A stretch of DNA of 17,670 nt from Bacillota bacterium (GTDB lineage Bacteria; Bacillota_A; Clostridia; Lutisporales; Lutisporaceae): positions 1 through 17,670 of the forward strand of contig JAKJBT010000031.1 of the NCBI GenBank assembly GCA_022706865.1, in the 5' to 3' direction. Under the pieces are notes generated by a model. It was not told the DNA's origin and searched no databases. It was given only the letters and a program-made list of their open reading frames with translations. Positions 1 to 8,158 of the stretch are shown here, one piece after another; position 1 is the first letter of the stretch; the number at the start of each line of letters is the position of its first letter. The position numbers and the translations under genes are program-made.

Positions 1-452
1 GTGCGCTTACTGAGAATATCATTTCTAAAATAGATATGGATGGGAATCTGCTGGGTGGAGAAAAGCCCTCAAAGGAATCCGGAATGCATCTGGCATGCTA
101 TAAACGCCGTAATGACGTGAATGCCATTGTGCATGTGCATCCTACTTATGCAGTTGCTGTTTCTTGCCTCAAGGACTTGGATTGTGGGTGTGTAATGCCT
201 ATATATACCGCAGGATATAATGCGCGCGTAGGGAAACTGCCTATCATAAAGTATGCACCGCCGGGCTCGGCAGAATTAGCTGCAATGACTGCGGATATAA
301 TTTCACGGCGCAACAGTGTGATGCTAGCCAACCACGGCATAGTTACGGTGGGAAGTGATCTTCATTCAGCATATGGCATAGCGGAGGAAATCGAGCAAAA
401 TGCGCATCAATATTGGTTATTAGGCAACAACGGACGGGCTTTGCCTGTATAA
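1..452 (+). CDS. Class II (zinc-dependent) aldolase/adducin-family protein, 5' end cut off by the window
   Basis: The reading frame is open from base 3, so the gene starts upstream; the internal ATG at 36 is not the start because conserved sequence precedes it. Family landmarks are in order: a 'KPSKESGMHL' stretch with the catalytic Glu of FucA-type aldolases, 'VHVHP' with two zinc-binding His, and 'LANHGIVTVG' with the third zinc His. Family members cleave a ketose phosphate (fuculose-, rhamnulose- or ribulose-phosphate type) into DHAP or a related triose plus an aldehyde, or epimerise ribulose-5-phosphate, in the cytoplasm. The FGGY sugar kinase starting 21 bases downstream would supply the phosphorylated substrate, so the two are probably one operon. 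The substrate cannot be read from this fragment. The family call is firm; fuculose-phosphate aldolase is only the nearest well-known model. Confidence 0.9.
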   Translation, partial: ALTENIISKIDMDGNLLGGEKPSKESGMHLACYKRRNDVNAIVHVHPTYAVAVSCLKDLDCGCVMPIYTAGYNARVGKLPIIKYAPPGSAELAAMTADIISRRNSVMLANHGIVTVGSDLHSAYGIAEEIEQNAHQYWLLGNNGRALPV

Positions 453-473
453 AGGATTGAAAGGCAGATATAA

Positions 474-1982
474 ATGAAAAATTTTATTCTAGGTATTGAT
501 ATTGGAACAACTGGAGCAAAGGCGGCTATTTATGACTTATCTGGCAGTTGCATAGCGTGGGGTTATGGTGAATATCCCATGCTGCACCCTCAGCCTGGCT
601 GGTCAGAACTAGATCCAAATCTCTGGTGGGATATCACGATTAATAACCTTAGACATTGCTTTGAAAATCCCAAGATAGACGCTTCAAGTATTGCGGCTAT
701 AGGTATCAGTTGCACCAATGCCCTATTACTGGTTGATCATACTGGGAAACCGTTATGCAATGCGATCGGACACCGGGATACACGGGCAGACATGCAAGTA
801 CAGTGGCTGAAAGAGCATATTGGCGAGAATCGAATCCTTTCCATCTGTGCTAATAGGCTTGGCAAAGGTTCGTTTGGACTGCCGACACTTCGCTGGTTGG
901 CAGACAATCAGCCTGAAATGATAAAACAGGCTGAGAAATTTCTCTACCCCAGTGGTTTTATTATCCATAAGCTGACGGGGAAATTTTCTATTAATAGACC
1001 TCGTATAGGCCTGACACTGCTCAGTAACGCCGATACCGGAGAATGGTCATCTGAAATCTTGAGGCTGTCAGGAATTCCGGAACGACTCCTACCCAGTATT
1101 TACGATAGCTGCGATGTTGTAGGGGAAGTAACTGAAGAGGCAGCCAGAATGACGGGCCTTTGCGCGGGAACGCCGGTGGTTGCAGGCGGGATAGATACGG
1201 TAGTTGCCGCTGCCGCTGCAGGCGCAGTAAATCCTGGTGATGTTGCAATAATACTCGGCTCAAGCGGGCGAATCTGTGCAGTTAGCGAAAAGGTAGTACG
1301 CGACAGACGTGTTCTTACCAGCCATGCATCCTTTCCGGGCACTTGGATGCTTATGCAATCTACTGATTGCGCCGGTGTGTCATTACGCTGGTTTCGTGAT
1401 GTATTCGGAGAGAAGGCCAGACTTGACGCGCAAAAAAAAGGCAAATCTATATATCAGGTTATGGATGAATATGCTGCGGCTGTACCCGCAGGTGCAGGGA
1501 ATATGCTATATCTTCCCTACCTTGCAGGAGAAAAAAGCCCAATATGGAACCAGAACGCCAAAGGGGTATTTTTTAACATTTCTTTGAGCAGTGATTATGG
1601 TTATTTCATACGATCAATATTTGAGGGTGTTGCCTACTCAATACGTGACTGCTATGAGGTACTCAGGCAGATCGGTGTTGTATCTGAAGGAGTAATTACT
1701 ATAAGCGGCGGTCTCACCAATAGTACCATATGGTGTCAGATATTCGCAGACGTGCTGCAGGTGCCTCTGCTTCTTTTGCCAAATAAAGAAACTGAGACAC
1801 TCGGAGGTGCTATGATAGCAGCATATGGTGTGGGACTCCCGGGGGTCACCAAGGAATTTGGAAAGAATATAGCACAGCGGGGCAAGCTCATCGAGCCCAG
1901 CACACGTTTGGCGTCATTATATACAGATGGTTTTTTGCGCTATAAGAGTCTTTATGAACAGGTAAAGGATTGTTTCATATAG
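474..1982 (+). CDS. FGGY-family carbohydrate kinase, substrate unknown
   Basis: A 502-residue protein of usual FGGY length (about 480-530). It opens with the phosphate-binding loop 'DIGTTGAKAAIYD' (Asp9 onward), has 'WSELDPNLWW' near residues 43-52, and 'GGIDTVVAA' with the probable catalytic base Asp241. The C-terminal ATPase half carries 'YLAGEKSPIW', 'ISGGLTNS' and 'ETETLGGAMIAAYG'. It should phosphorylate a ketose or related sugar with ATP in the cytoplasm. The loop where D-xylulokinases have 'GQMHG' reads 'GISCTNALLL' (about residues 77-86), so calling it xylulokinase would be unsafe; a fuculokinase-, rhamnulokinase- or L-ribulokinase-like role would fit the aldolase just upstream. The ATG at 474 follows a modest AAAGG ribosome site. 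A hairpin terminator lies about 65 bases after the stop. Confidence 0.9.
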   Translation: MKNFILGIDIGTTGAKAAIYDLSGSCIAWGYGEYPMLHPQPGWSELDPNLWWDITINNLRHCFENPKIDASSIAAIGISCTNALLLVDHTGKPLCNAIGHRDTRADMQVQWLKEHIGENRILSICANRLGKGSFGLPTLRWLADNQPEMIKQAEKFLYPSGFIIHKLTGKFSINRPRIGLTLLSNADTGEWSSEILRLSGIPERLLPSIYDSCDVVGEVTEEAARMTGLCAGTPVVAGGIDTVVAAAAAGAVNPGDVAIILGSSGRICAVSEKVVRDRRVLTSHASFPGTWMLMQSTDCAGVSLRWFRDVFGEKARLDAQKKGKSIYQVMDEYAAAVPAGAGNMLYLPYLAGEKSPIWNQNAKGVFFNISLSSDYGYFIRSIFEGVAYSIRDCYEVLRQIGVVSEGVITISGGLTNSTIWCQIFADVLQVPLLLLPNKETETLGGAMIAAYGVGLPGVTKEFGKNIAQRGKLIEPSTRLASLYTDGFLRYKSLYEQVKDCFI

Positions 1983-2045
1983 AAGATAATGGTTTTAGAT
2001 TGTGTCCGGTATTTAGTATCTTAAGAATACAACCTGTTTTTCTTT

Positions 2046-2069
2046 ATCCGCGACTGAGCGGATTTTTTA
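2046..2069 (+). terminator. Intrinsic terminator after the sugar kinase
   Basis: ATCCGC (2046-2051) and GCGGAT (2058-2063) form a perfect 6-bp GC-rich stem around a 6-base loop, followed directly by a run of T (2063-2068). It separates the aldolase/kinase unit from mtnP. Confidence 0.75.
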
Positions 2070-2084
2070 TTATGCGGAAGTGAC

Positions 2085-2113
2085 TTGTCTATGTCCAGGT
2101 ATTATAGTAATAT
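2085..2113 (+). promoter_or_regulatory. Candidate sigma-A promoter for mtnP
   Basis: TTGTCT (2085-2090), a 17-base spacer and TAATAT (2108-2113) lie just after the terminator and about 40 bases before the mtnP start. The match is moderate and based on sequence only. Confidence 0.4.
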
Positions 2114-2150
2114 TTTATTAGTGTAATAATGAAGAAGGAGGCATTGGAGT

Positions 2151-2900
2151 ATGGATTATAAAGCTGATATCGGTGTTTTTGGAGGCTCAGGCTTTTATTC
2201 CTTTCTGGAGGATGTTGAGGAGATTGATATAGAAACCCCATATGGAAGTACAAGTGAGAAGATTTCTCTGGCCAAAACAGGCGGCAAGACGGTTGCTTTT
2301 CTGCCAAGGCACGGCAAGAAACATTCTTTTCCGCCTCATATGATACCTTACAGGGCTAATGTATATGCCATGAAGATGCTGGGAGTAAAACACATAATTG
2401 CGCCTACCGCATCGGGAAGCCTGCAGGCAGGCATTAAGCCGGGTGAATTTGTAATATGTGATCAATTTGTTGACAGGACATGGGGCAGAAAAGACACCTA
2501 CTTTGAAGGCCCAGAAACCAAGCATATAAGTGCGGCAATGCCCTATGACGAGAATCTGAGGAATCTGGCAATAAAAGCCTGTGAAGAGGCTGGAGTCACA
2601 GTGCATAAAAAAGGAACGGTTGTTGTAATACAAGGGCCGAGATTTTCAACAAAGGCCGAAAGCAGATGGTTCAGCAAAATGGGCTGGGAAGTAATCAATA
2701 TGACTCAATATCCGGAATGTATACTGGCTAACGAACTGGATATACCATACGTGAATATTTCCCTTATAACCGATTATGATGCAGGCCTTGAAGGGGATGA
2801 AAACATAAAGCCCGTTACAGAGGAAGAGGTATACAGGGTATTCAATGAAAACAATGAGAAAGTAAAGAAAGTTATATATAGAATGATTGAGCAGCTGTAA
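2151..2900 (+). CDS. mtnP: S-methyl-5'-thioadenosine phosphorylase (MTAP)
   Basis: This 249-residue protein belongs to the trimeric PNP/MTAP family. It would phosphorolyse methylthioadenosine, the by-product of spermidine synthesis, to adenine and methylthioribose-1-phosphate; related enzymes also act on 5'-deoxyadenosine. Visible motifs are 'GVFGGSGFY' at the N terminus, 'LPRHGKKHSFPPH', 'APTASGSL', 'QGPRFSTKAE', 'MTQYPECILA' and 'LITDYDAG'. The two Asp of the last motif match the pair that favours 6-aminopurines in human MTAP, where purine nucleoside phosphorylases carry Asn, so adenine nucleosides are the likelier substrates; methylthioinosine is not excluded. The start has an AAGGAGG site at 2135-2141. 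dTMP kinase and a lipoprotein follow, possibly co-transcribed. The polyamine genes speE and speA lie about 4 kb away on the other strand, a fitting metabolic context. Confidence 0.9.
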   Translation: MDYKADIGVFGGSGFYSFLEDVEEIDIETPYGSTSEKISLAKTGGKTVAFLPRHGKKHSFPPHMIPYRANVYAMKMLGVKHIIAPTASGSLQAGIKPGEFVICDQFVDRTWGRKDTYFEGPETKHISAAMPYDENLRNLAIKACEEAGVTVHKKGTVVVIQGPRFSTKAESRWFSKMGWEVINMTQYPECILANELDIPYVNISLITDYDAGLEGDENIKPVTEEEVYRVFNENNEKVKKVIYRMIEQL

Positions 2901-2951
2901 TACATAGAACAGTATTAAATATAATTATGCATTATATTGGAGAGTAGAAAT

Positions 2952-3644
2952 ATGAAGGGAAAACTCGTTATTATTGAGGCCGGCAGTGATGCCAGCGGAA
3001 AGGCTACTCAGACCAAAAGGCTTTACAGCAGACTGAGGAGCGATAAATATAATATAAGGAAGATCGAATATCCAAACTATAAAAGCAATTCTTCGGCATT
3101 GGTGAAAATGTACCTGAACGGGGAATTCGGTTACAAGCCTGAGGACGTAAATGCTTATGCCGCGTCAACTTTTTTTTCCGTAGACCGTTATGCTTCCTAT
3201 ATGAAGGAATGGAAGGGGTTCTACGAGGACGGAGGTATAGTGCTGGCAGACAGGTATACAACCTCCAATATGGTGCATCAGGCTTCAAAGATAGCTGATG
3301 AAGCCGAGCGCAATTCATTTCTGGATTGGCTCTGGGATCTGGAATTTGTAAAGCTGGGATTGCCTGTTCCGGATATGGTGATTTTCCTGGATGTACCGCC
3401 TGAAATAAGCAATAATCTGATAACGAAACGAAATAATAAGATTACAGGGGGTTCCCAAAAGGACATTCATGAAAGAGACAGGGAATACCTTATGAAAACA
3501 TATCTGAATGCTTGCAGGGTTGCAGAGAAGTATGGCTGGAAAAGAATTGAGTGTACTTATGACAATTGCTTGAGGAGTATAGAAGACATAAACAATGAAA
3601 TATATGAATATGTATCAAAGAACCTCATGCAAGAGGTGAAGTAA
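2952..3644 (+). CDS. tmk: Thymidylate kinase-family protein (clostridial type) with a non-canonical P-loop
   Basis: A 230-residue P-loop kinase predicted to convert dTMP to dTDP with ATP. A longer reading from TTG 2937 would run through GGAGAG (2939-2944); that site is correctly placed for ATG 2952, so 2952 is taken as the start. The N terminus reads 'IIEAGSDASGKATQT': Gly11, Gly16 and Lys17 of Walker A are present, but residue 18, usually Thr or Ser, is Ala, with Thr19 next. Further landmarks are 'LADRYTTSNMVHQ' (the DR motif plus nucleoside-pocket residues), 'PDMVIFLDVPPE' and a lid region 'KDIHERDREYL'. Firmicutes often also carry a conventional Tmk elsewhere, so this could be a paralogue with altered specificity. 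The lipoprotein gene starts one base after its stop, implying translational coupling. Confidence 0.8.
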   Translation: MKGKLVIIEAGSDASGKATQTKRLYSRLRSDKYNIRKIEYPNYKSNSSALVKMYLNGEFGYKPEDVNAYAASTFFSVDRYASYMKEWKGFYEDGGIVLADRYTTSNMVHQASKIADEAERNSFLDWLWDLEFVKLGLPVPDMVIFLDVPPEISNNLITKRNNKITGGSQKDIHERDREYLMKTYLNACRVAEKYGWKRIECTYDNCLRSIEDINNEIYEYVSKNLMQEVK

Positions 3645-3645
3645 A

Positions 3646-5400
3646 ATGCTTGCCAAAAGGCCGAAAATGTCAATTTGTGCCCTTATTGCAGTACTGCTCG
3701 CTGCAGCATTTACCGCAGGCTGCACCTTTAAGGGATCTGGCGGAGATACTGATAAAGATGTTGTCCTGTACGAACGTTCCGGCTTGACCATAGCCATACC
3801 AAAGGAGTATGCAGGCCAATTGCTTATCGACCCAGCAGAATATGATGACGAAACCATTCTCATAAAAGTCTATCAGAAATCTTCCTACGAAAAATTTAAA
3901 GGTGCGGGCTTTCTTTTCAGCATTGCCCGTTATGCCGAGGCGCAGTATGAGCAGTTCCTATGCTCTGATGGCAGCGGACAGAGCTTTTTTGCCAAAGACG
4001 GTGAGTATTACTACGGATTTTTCTTTGCCACCGACGTGCAGGCCCCGGATGACTATGAAGCTTTCTCGCAGCTTTTCAAAGACGTGGGCGATTTCGTCAA
4101 GAGCGACATGATAAGCCGCAACGGCCTGACTGCATACAGCGACCAAGAATTCTTCAACAAGACTTATACCTATGAAAGTGAGCACATTTTTTTAAGTTAC
4201 TATCCTTATTACGCATATAACGGCAGTAAGGAAGAGGTCTGGACCCTTATCCTCTCCCAGCCGGCAACACAAGGGAATACAGGCATTTGGTGCGTGGAGC
4301 GCTGGAAAGACAGATATGGCAATATTTATCCCTATTTCCCGGATGAGAAAGGAATACCTTCAAAGAAATACTATACCGCGTTGCAGGCAGAATGCGATGC
4401 AGGAAAGGATATGTCTTGGCTTGAGCCGAAGCAGGCAGCCCTTGCCTTTGTTAAGAGAGCCTTTGACCATGCCCCGGCAACCCTGGACAGCTTTGCACCT
4501 TCCGATTCGTTTGCAGCGTCCACGGGGGATATACACGATTATCTGCCTGACCTCTTGTCCGGTAAGCCTGTAAGTGATTATGACCTGCTGCCCTGCCTTG
4601 AGAACTTTACAAAATCCACATGGCTTGAACTGGATGAGGTATACGGCATGAAGTGGTGGGACCCTCTGTGGAAAGCCCTGCGTGAAGCCGCAATCAGTGA
4701 TATGCAGGCAGACCCCAACGCACAGATACTGCATAACTATTATATAGGGAAAGCATATCTCGTGTCAGACGGTGCCTTTGCCGAGGGCCTCAGCGATCTC
4801 ATTATGCAGCAGTGGACGTATAACAGCCTATTATACAGCGAATGCCTGAAAACTCGTTTTTCCGCGGAGGAGGGGGCCGCCTTGCGACGGCGCCTGGCCT
4901 ATTTAACGACTCACAGAGGGGGTAAGTTCCACCTCGCCTTTCCCGGGTCCGACCCGGAACTCACCCTTTCACTGAGCAGCTATCCGGTGGATTTTCCTTT
5001 TGGCATGGAGCTGCCGGAGAAAAGCCGTGAGACTCACCGGGCAGAAAGCTTCGGAATGGTTACCGTGGTGGAGAGCAACGGTTTGCAGGTGAAATACCTG
5101 AACAACAGCGACGGTGTGTATTTCGTTTTCTGTATCAGGTGTGAAAAGGAAGGCTTCAGGAATCTGGGTGTCGCCATCGGCGATTCGGAGGATAAGCTAT
5201 GGGACTTCTGGGAACCGGCGCAACTGAAAAAACTGACTGACGGTATCAATCATGACGACGAAGCCTGGTTTGGCGATGATTACGACTATGCCTATGTACA
5301 TACGCCGGAAGACAGCACTAAAAGCATTCTTTTCCTCATTAAAAACGGGTCGGTTTCCGGCATAGAGCTGATAAACGGCTTGGATGGAGCTATATATTGA
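3646..5400 (+). CDS. Unrecognised lipoprotein, 584 residues
   Basis: Residues 1-26 form a lipoprotein signal: basic 'MLAKRPK', a hydrophobic core, then lipobox 'TAGC' with Cys26 as the lipidation site. The mature protein should be anchored on the outer face of the membrane. No family was recognised. Residues about 45-160 look alpha/beta ('GLTIAIPKEY', 'ILIKVYQKS', 'GAGFLFSIARY', then a Tyr/Phe-rich 'YYYGFFFATD'). The middle (about 270-400) is helical and rich in Trp, Leu and Ala; the C terminus is acidic and beta-rich. Translation should be coupled to tmk, since the ribosome site AAGAGGTGAAG overlaps the tmk end. Base use differs: two sampled 60-base lines (4081 and 4861) are 57% and 68% GC, against 43% and 28% in lines 3481 and 2821 of its two upstream neighbours. 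This hints at separate origin. Confidence 0.75.
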   Translation: MLAKRPKMSICALIAVLLAAAFTAGCTFKGSGGDTDKDVVLYERSGLTIAIPKEYAGQLLIDPAEYDDETILIKVYQKSSYEKFKGAGFLFSIARYAEAQYEQFLCSDGSGQSFFAKDGEYYYGFFFATDVQAPDDYEAFSQLFKDVGDFVKSDMISRNGLTAYSDQEFFNKTYTYESEHIFLSYYPYYAYNGSKEEVWTLILSQPATQGNTGIWCVERWKDRYGNIYPYFPDEKGIPSKKYYTALQAECDAGKDMSWLEPKQAALAFVKRAFDHAPATLDSFAPSDSFAASTGDIHDYLPDLLSGKPVSDYDLLPCLENFTKSTWLELDEVYGMKWWDPLWKALREAAISDMQADPNAQILHNYYIGKAYLVSDGAFAEGLSDLIMQQWTYNSLLYSECLKTRFSAEEGAALRRRLAYLTTHRGGKFHLAFPGSDPELTLSLSSYPVDFPFGMELPEKSRETHRAESFGMVTVVESNGLQVKYLNNSDGVYFVFCIRCEKEGFRNLGVAIGDSEDKLWDFWEPAQLKKLTDGINHDDEAWFGDDYDYAYVHTPEDSTKSILFLIKNGSVSGIELINGLDGAIY

Positions 5401-5416
5401 TTCATTAGGCAATAAA

Positions 5417-5454
5417 AAACAGGCAGCCTCAAAGAAATTTGACGGTGCCTGTTT
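5417..5454. terminator. Bidirectional terminator between converging genes
   Basis: AAACAGGCA (5417-5425) pairs perfectly with TGCCTGTTT (5446-5454), 9 bp. An A-run precedes it (5413-5419) and a T-rich stretch follows, so it can stop transcription from the lipoprotein on the + strand and from asparaginase on the - strand. The - strand T-tract is the better one. Confidence 0.8.
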
Positions 5455-5464
5455 GCTTGTTTCT

Positions 5465-6448
5465 CTAGTAATAATTCTTCTCGAATATATCCTTGATTTC
5501 AGCCAGATTTTTCGTGTGGCCTAACGCCACAATAAGTTTGATCCTGGCCTTTTGCCCGGGAAGGTTGTCTCCAAGAATCACGCCTCTCTTGGTAAGCTCT
5601 TTGCCTGCTCCGGGATATCCGTAACTGTCAAGGACCTTACCCATCATGCAGCGGGACACAAGTACAATCGGTATACCCTTACCCAATGCATATTCAATCC
5701 CGGGAACCATTGTCGGCGGGATGTTCCCTCTGCCCATACCTTCAATTACTATTCCGTGGGTTCCGGAATCCACACAAAAACGAAGCAGCTTGTCATCCAT
5801 ACCGCAGGCAGTCTTAATCAGGTCTACACGGCTGTCTATTGTTTCAGTGGCTATATACTGCCTTTTTGTATAGTTATGGTAGAAGTATGCTTTATCGTTG
5901 TCAATAAAACCTATGGGGCCGAAATCCACGCTCTTGAAGGTATCCAGAGTATGGGTATTGGTCTTGGTTACCTGTGAGGCGGAATGTATTTCGTTATTCA
6001 TTACTACCAGTACACCTCTGCCGTATGCTTCATTTGAAACCGCGGCATAGGTTGCGGCGATTAAGTTCATTGGCCCGTCGAAGCCCAGCTCTGAGCTGTT
6101 TTTCATAGAACCGAAAAACACAATAGGTTTTTCGGAGTTTGATGTAAGGTCTACAAGGTATGCGGTCTCTTCCAGGGAATCGGTACCATGAGTTACTACT
6201 GCGCCGTCAAAGCCTTCGACTTCAAGCTTGTACTGTATTGCCTTGGAAAGCTCAAACATTTTTTCGGGAGTCATATGAGGGCCCGGTATATTGCTAAAAT
6301 TCAAAAAATCAATTTCTGCAATGCTATCAAGACCCGGGGTCATTTGAAGTATTTGCTCTCCGCTGATTGCAGGCACCGCCGCGTTGGTTTTCTCATCAAT
6401 TTTCATTGCAATGGTACCGCCGGTAAATACTATAATTATCCTTTTCAT
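5465..6448 (-). CDS. ansA: Cytoplasmic (type I) L-asparaginase
   Basis: A 327-residue protein that hydrolyses L-asparagine to aspartate and ammonia. Both halves of the active site are visible: 'TGGTIAM' at residues 9-15 with nucleophile Thr12, and 'THGTD' at 86-90 with Thr89 and Asp90, in the same places as bacterial asparaginases. There is no signal peptide, which points to the cytoplasmic, low-affinity type rather than the secreted type II enzyme. The ATG at 6448 has a strong GGGAGGA site 5 bases upstream. It begins 29 bases after the stop of the speA-like gene on the same strand, so the two are probably co-transcribed and end at the terminator at 5417-5454. The link between asparagine breakdown and arginine decarboxylation is not obvious beyond nitrogen metabolism. 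Confidence 0.9.
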   Translation of the reverse strand: MKRIIIVFTGGTIAMKIDEKTNAAVPAISGEQILQMTPGLDSIAEIDFLNFSNIPGPHMTPEKMFELSKAIQYKLEVEGFDGAVVTHGTDSLEETAYLVDLTSNSEKPIVFFGSMKNSSELGFDGPMNLIAATYAAVSNEAYGRGVLVVMNNEIHSASQVTKTNTHTLDTFKSVDFGPIGFIDNDKAYFYHNYTKRQYIATETIDSRVDLIKTACGMDDKLLRFCVDSGTHGIVIEGMGRGNIPPTMVPGIEYALGKGIPIVLVSRCMMGKVLDSYGYPGAGKELTKRGVILGDNLPGQKARIKLIVALGHTKNLAEIKDIFEKNYY

Positions 6449-6477
6449 ACTCTTCCTCCCTGTGCTAAAGAATAATA

Positions 6478-7965
6478 TTAAATATTTACATTCATAATTT
6501 GCAGGTCGCTGACTATCTTGATGCGGTTCACCTCAGGATCTTCAGTACCTTGGACATAAAGCTTTGCAGCCTTCAAAGCCCTTACATAATCAACAATTTC
6601 CTGTGTTATTATTTCCCCGGGGCAAAGTATGGGTATACCCGGAGGATAGGCCATCAGGAATTCGGCACTGATGAGTCCCACACTGTCTTCCAAGGGGATG
6701 GGTATTGTCATGCTGTTGAATGCATCCCTCGGTGTCAGGACACTTTCCGGTATGTTCGGTATTCCCAATACTTCAGATTTTACAATTTCTTTGCAGCTTT
6801 GTTCGGCGCTTATCTCTTCGAGAGCGTTTATCAGTTTGTCTACCTTTTCTTTTGTATCCCCAAAAGAGAATACACAAAGGATATTGTAGAGGTCTGACAG
6901 TTCAGGCTGTATGAAATATCTTTCCGTCAGTATGTCTTCAAGCTCATGACCGGATAGGCCTAAATCCTTTGAAGTGATAGTAATCTTTGTAGGGTCAAAG
7001 CCGTAGGCGCCTTTTTTCTCAAGGACTTCTTCACCAAAACAGTAGAAGCCTTTAATCTTATTGATTTTTTCTCTTGCATAGCCGGCAAGTTCTATTGCAT
7101 CATCTATAAGCTTTTTTCCTTCAGTAGCCATCTGCATCCTGGCACAATCAAGGGAGGCCAGCAGCACATATGAGGGGCTTGTAGTCTGAAGGAGGCTCAT
7201 GACGGTCTTAACTCTGTTGACATCAACAAATCCTTTTCTCACATGCAGCAGTGAGCTTTGTGTCATGGAGCCCACTATTTTATGGGTACTTTGAGCGCAG
7301 ATATCTGCGCCTGCATCCATTGCTGAAATGGGAAGCCTGCTGTTGAAGTGAAGATGAGGACCGTGGGCTTCATCAACTATAAGGGGAATATTATATTCAT
7401 GAACTATTTTGGCAATTTCAACAATGTCAGTTGAAACACCGTAATAAGTAGGATTAACAATAAGCACTGCCTTGGCATCACTGTTCTGCTCCAGTGTTTT
7501 TCTGACTGTCTCGGGGGTAACATTAAGAGCTAATCCTACCCTTTTGTCAATTTCAGGATGCATATATACGGGATTGGCGCCGCTGAGAATAATACCTGCC
7601 GTGACTGATTTATGAACATTTCTTGGGATTATTATTTTGTCTCCCTGAGTGACAACACTCATTATCATTGCCTGTATTGCACCGGAGGTTCCGTGTATTG
7701 AGAAAAAAGTGTAATCTGCATTATAAGCATCGGCGGCAAGTTCCTGTGCTTCCTTAATAACGCCTGTCGGCTTATGAAGGCTGTCAACCTGGTGAAAAAC
7801 CGTCACATCTATTGATAAGACGTTTGTACCCACAAAATCTTTGAACTTCCTGACCATTCCCTGCCCGCGCTTATGCCCCGGAACATGAAAAGGGATAGTA
7901 TCATTGTTATGGTATTCCAGCAATGCGTCAAACAAGGGGGTTTTTGTCTGGTCCAACTTGTACAT
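6478..7965 (-). CDS. speA: Orn/Lys/Arg decarboxylase family, probable arginine decarboxylase
   Basis: A 495-residue PLP-dependent decarboxylase of the short form found in Bacillus SpeA/YaaO (about 480-490 residues), lacking the N-terminal wing domain of enterobacterial enzymes. The N terminus reads 'PFHVPGHKRGQGM'. The PLP site is complete: 'SIHGTSGA' (89-96), 'VDEAHGPH' with Asp198 and His201, and 'STHKIVGSMTQ' with the Schiff-base Lys229. Strong similarity to what I recall of B. subtilis SpeA, plus neighbouring spermidine synthase, favours arginine to agmatine as the reaction. Lysine to cadaverine cannot be ruled out from sequence alone. The ribosome site AAGGAAGTG lies upstream of ATG 7965. 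A 193-base gap to speE holds a promoter candidate and a terminator-like hairpin that may control it. Confidence 0.88.
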   Translation of the reverse strand: MYKLDQTKTPLFDALLEYHNNDTIPFHVPGHKRGQGMVRKFKDFVGTNVLSIDVTVFHQVDSLHKPTGVIKEAQELAADAYNADYTFFSIHGTSGAIQAMIMSVVTQGDKIIIPRNVHKSVTAGIILSGANPVYMHPEIDKRVGLALNVTPETVRKTLEQNSDAKAVLIVNPTYYGVSTDIVEIAKIVHEYNIPLIVDEAHGPHLHFNSRLPISAMDAGADICAQSTHKIVGSMTQSSLLHVRKGFVDVNRVKTVMSLLQTTSPSYVLLASLDCARMQMATEGKKLIDDAIELAGYAREKINKIKGFYCFGEEVLEKKGAYGFDPTKITITSKDLGLSGHELEDILTERYFIQPELSDLYNILCVFSFGDTKEKVDKLINALEEISAEQSCKEIVKSEVLGIPNIPESVLTPRDAFNSMTIPIPLEDSVGLISAEFLMAYPPGIPILCPGEIITQEIVDYVRALKAAKLYVQGTEDPEVNRIKIVSDLQIMNVNI

Positions 7966-8011
7966 TAATTACACTTCCTTTCGGTAATCTAAAGTATGTC
8001 CAAATAATATG

Positions 8012-8055
8012 CTAAAGAAAAAAGCCACGAACTTCGATGCAATAAGTTCAGGCTT
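8012..8055 (-). terminator. Terminator-like hairpin between speE and speA (possible speA leader attenuator)
   Basis: On the - strand AAGCC and GAACTT pair with AAGTTC and GGCTT: 8051-8055 with 8022-8026 and 8044-8049 with 8029-8034, an 11-bp stem with a small interior loop and a 9-base loop. A T-rich run on that strand follows (8023-8012, TTTTTTCTTT). It is a good intrinsic terminator shape for leftward transcription. Since a promoter candidate lies between speE and this hairpin, it may act in the speA leader rather than simply ending speE. Confidence 0.7.
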
Positions 8056-8097
8056 CTGCAGAGCGATTTTAAGTTGTGTTATTCAAATGCCAAATTT

Positions 8098-8126
8098 ATT
8101 ATAGGGCAAACCTATATAAAATGCAA
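8098..8126 (-). promoter_or_regulatory. speA: Candidate sigma-A promoter for speA
   Basis: On the - strand TTGCAT (8126-8121), a 17-base spacer and a perfect TATAAT (8103-8098). Transcription would start near 8091, leaving a leader of about 125 bases that contains the terminator-like hairpin. An overlapping alternative (TTGAGT, 16 bases, TATATA) lies just upstream. Confidence 0.5.
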
Positions 8127-8158
8127 TAAATATTACTCAAAATTTGCATTAAAATATT

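Noticed and set aside
474..1982. Calling the FGGY kinase xylulokinase (xylB)
   Set aside because: The substrate loop lacks the QMHG motif typical of D-xylulokinases and the neighbour is a class II aldolase, so only the family is supported.
1983..2045. Weak hairpin GTATT...AATAC before the kinase terminator
   Set aside because: Five A/T-rich base pairs with a long loop are expected by chance.
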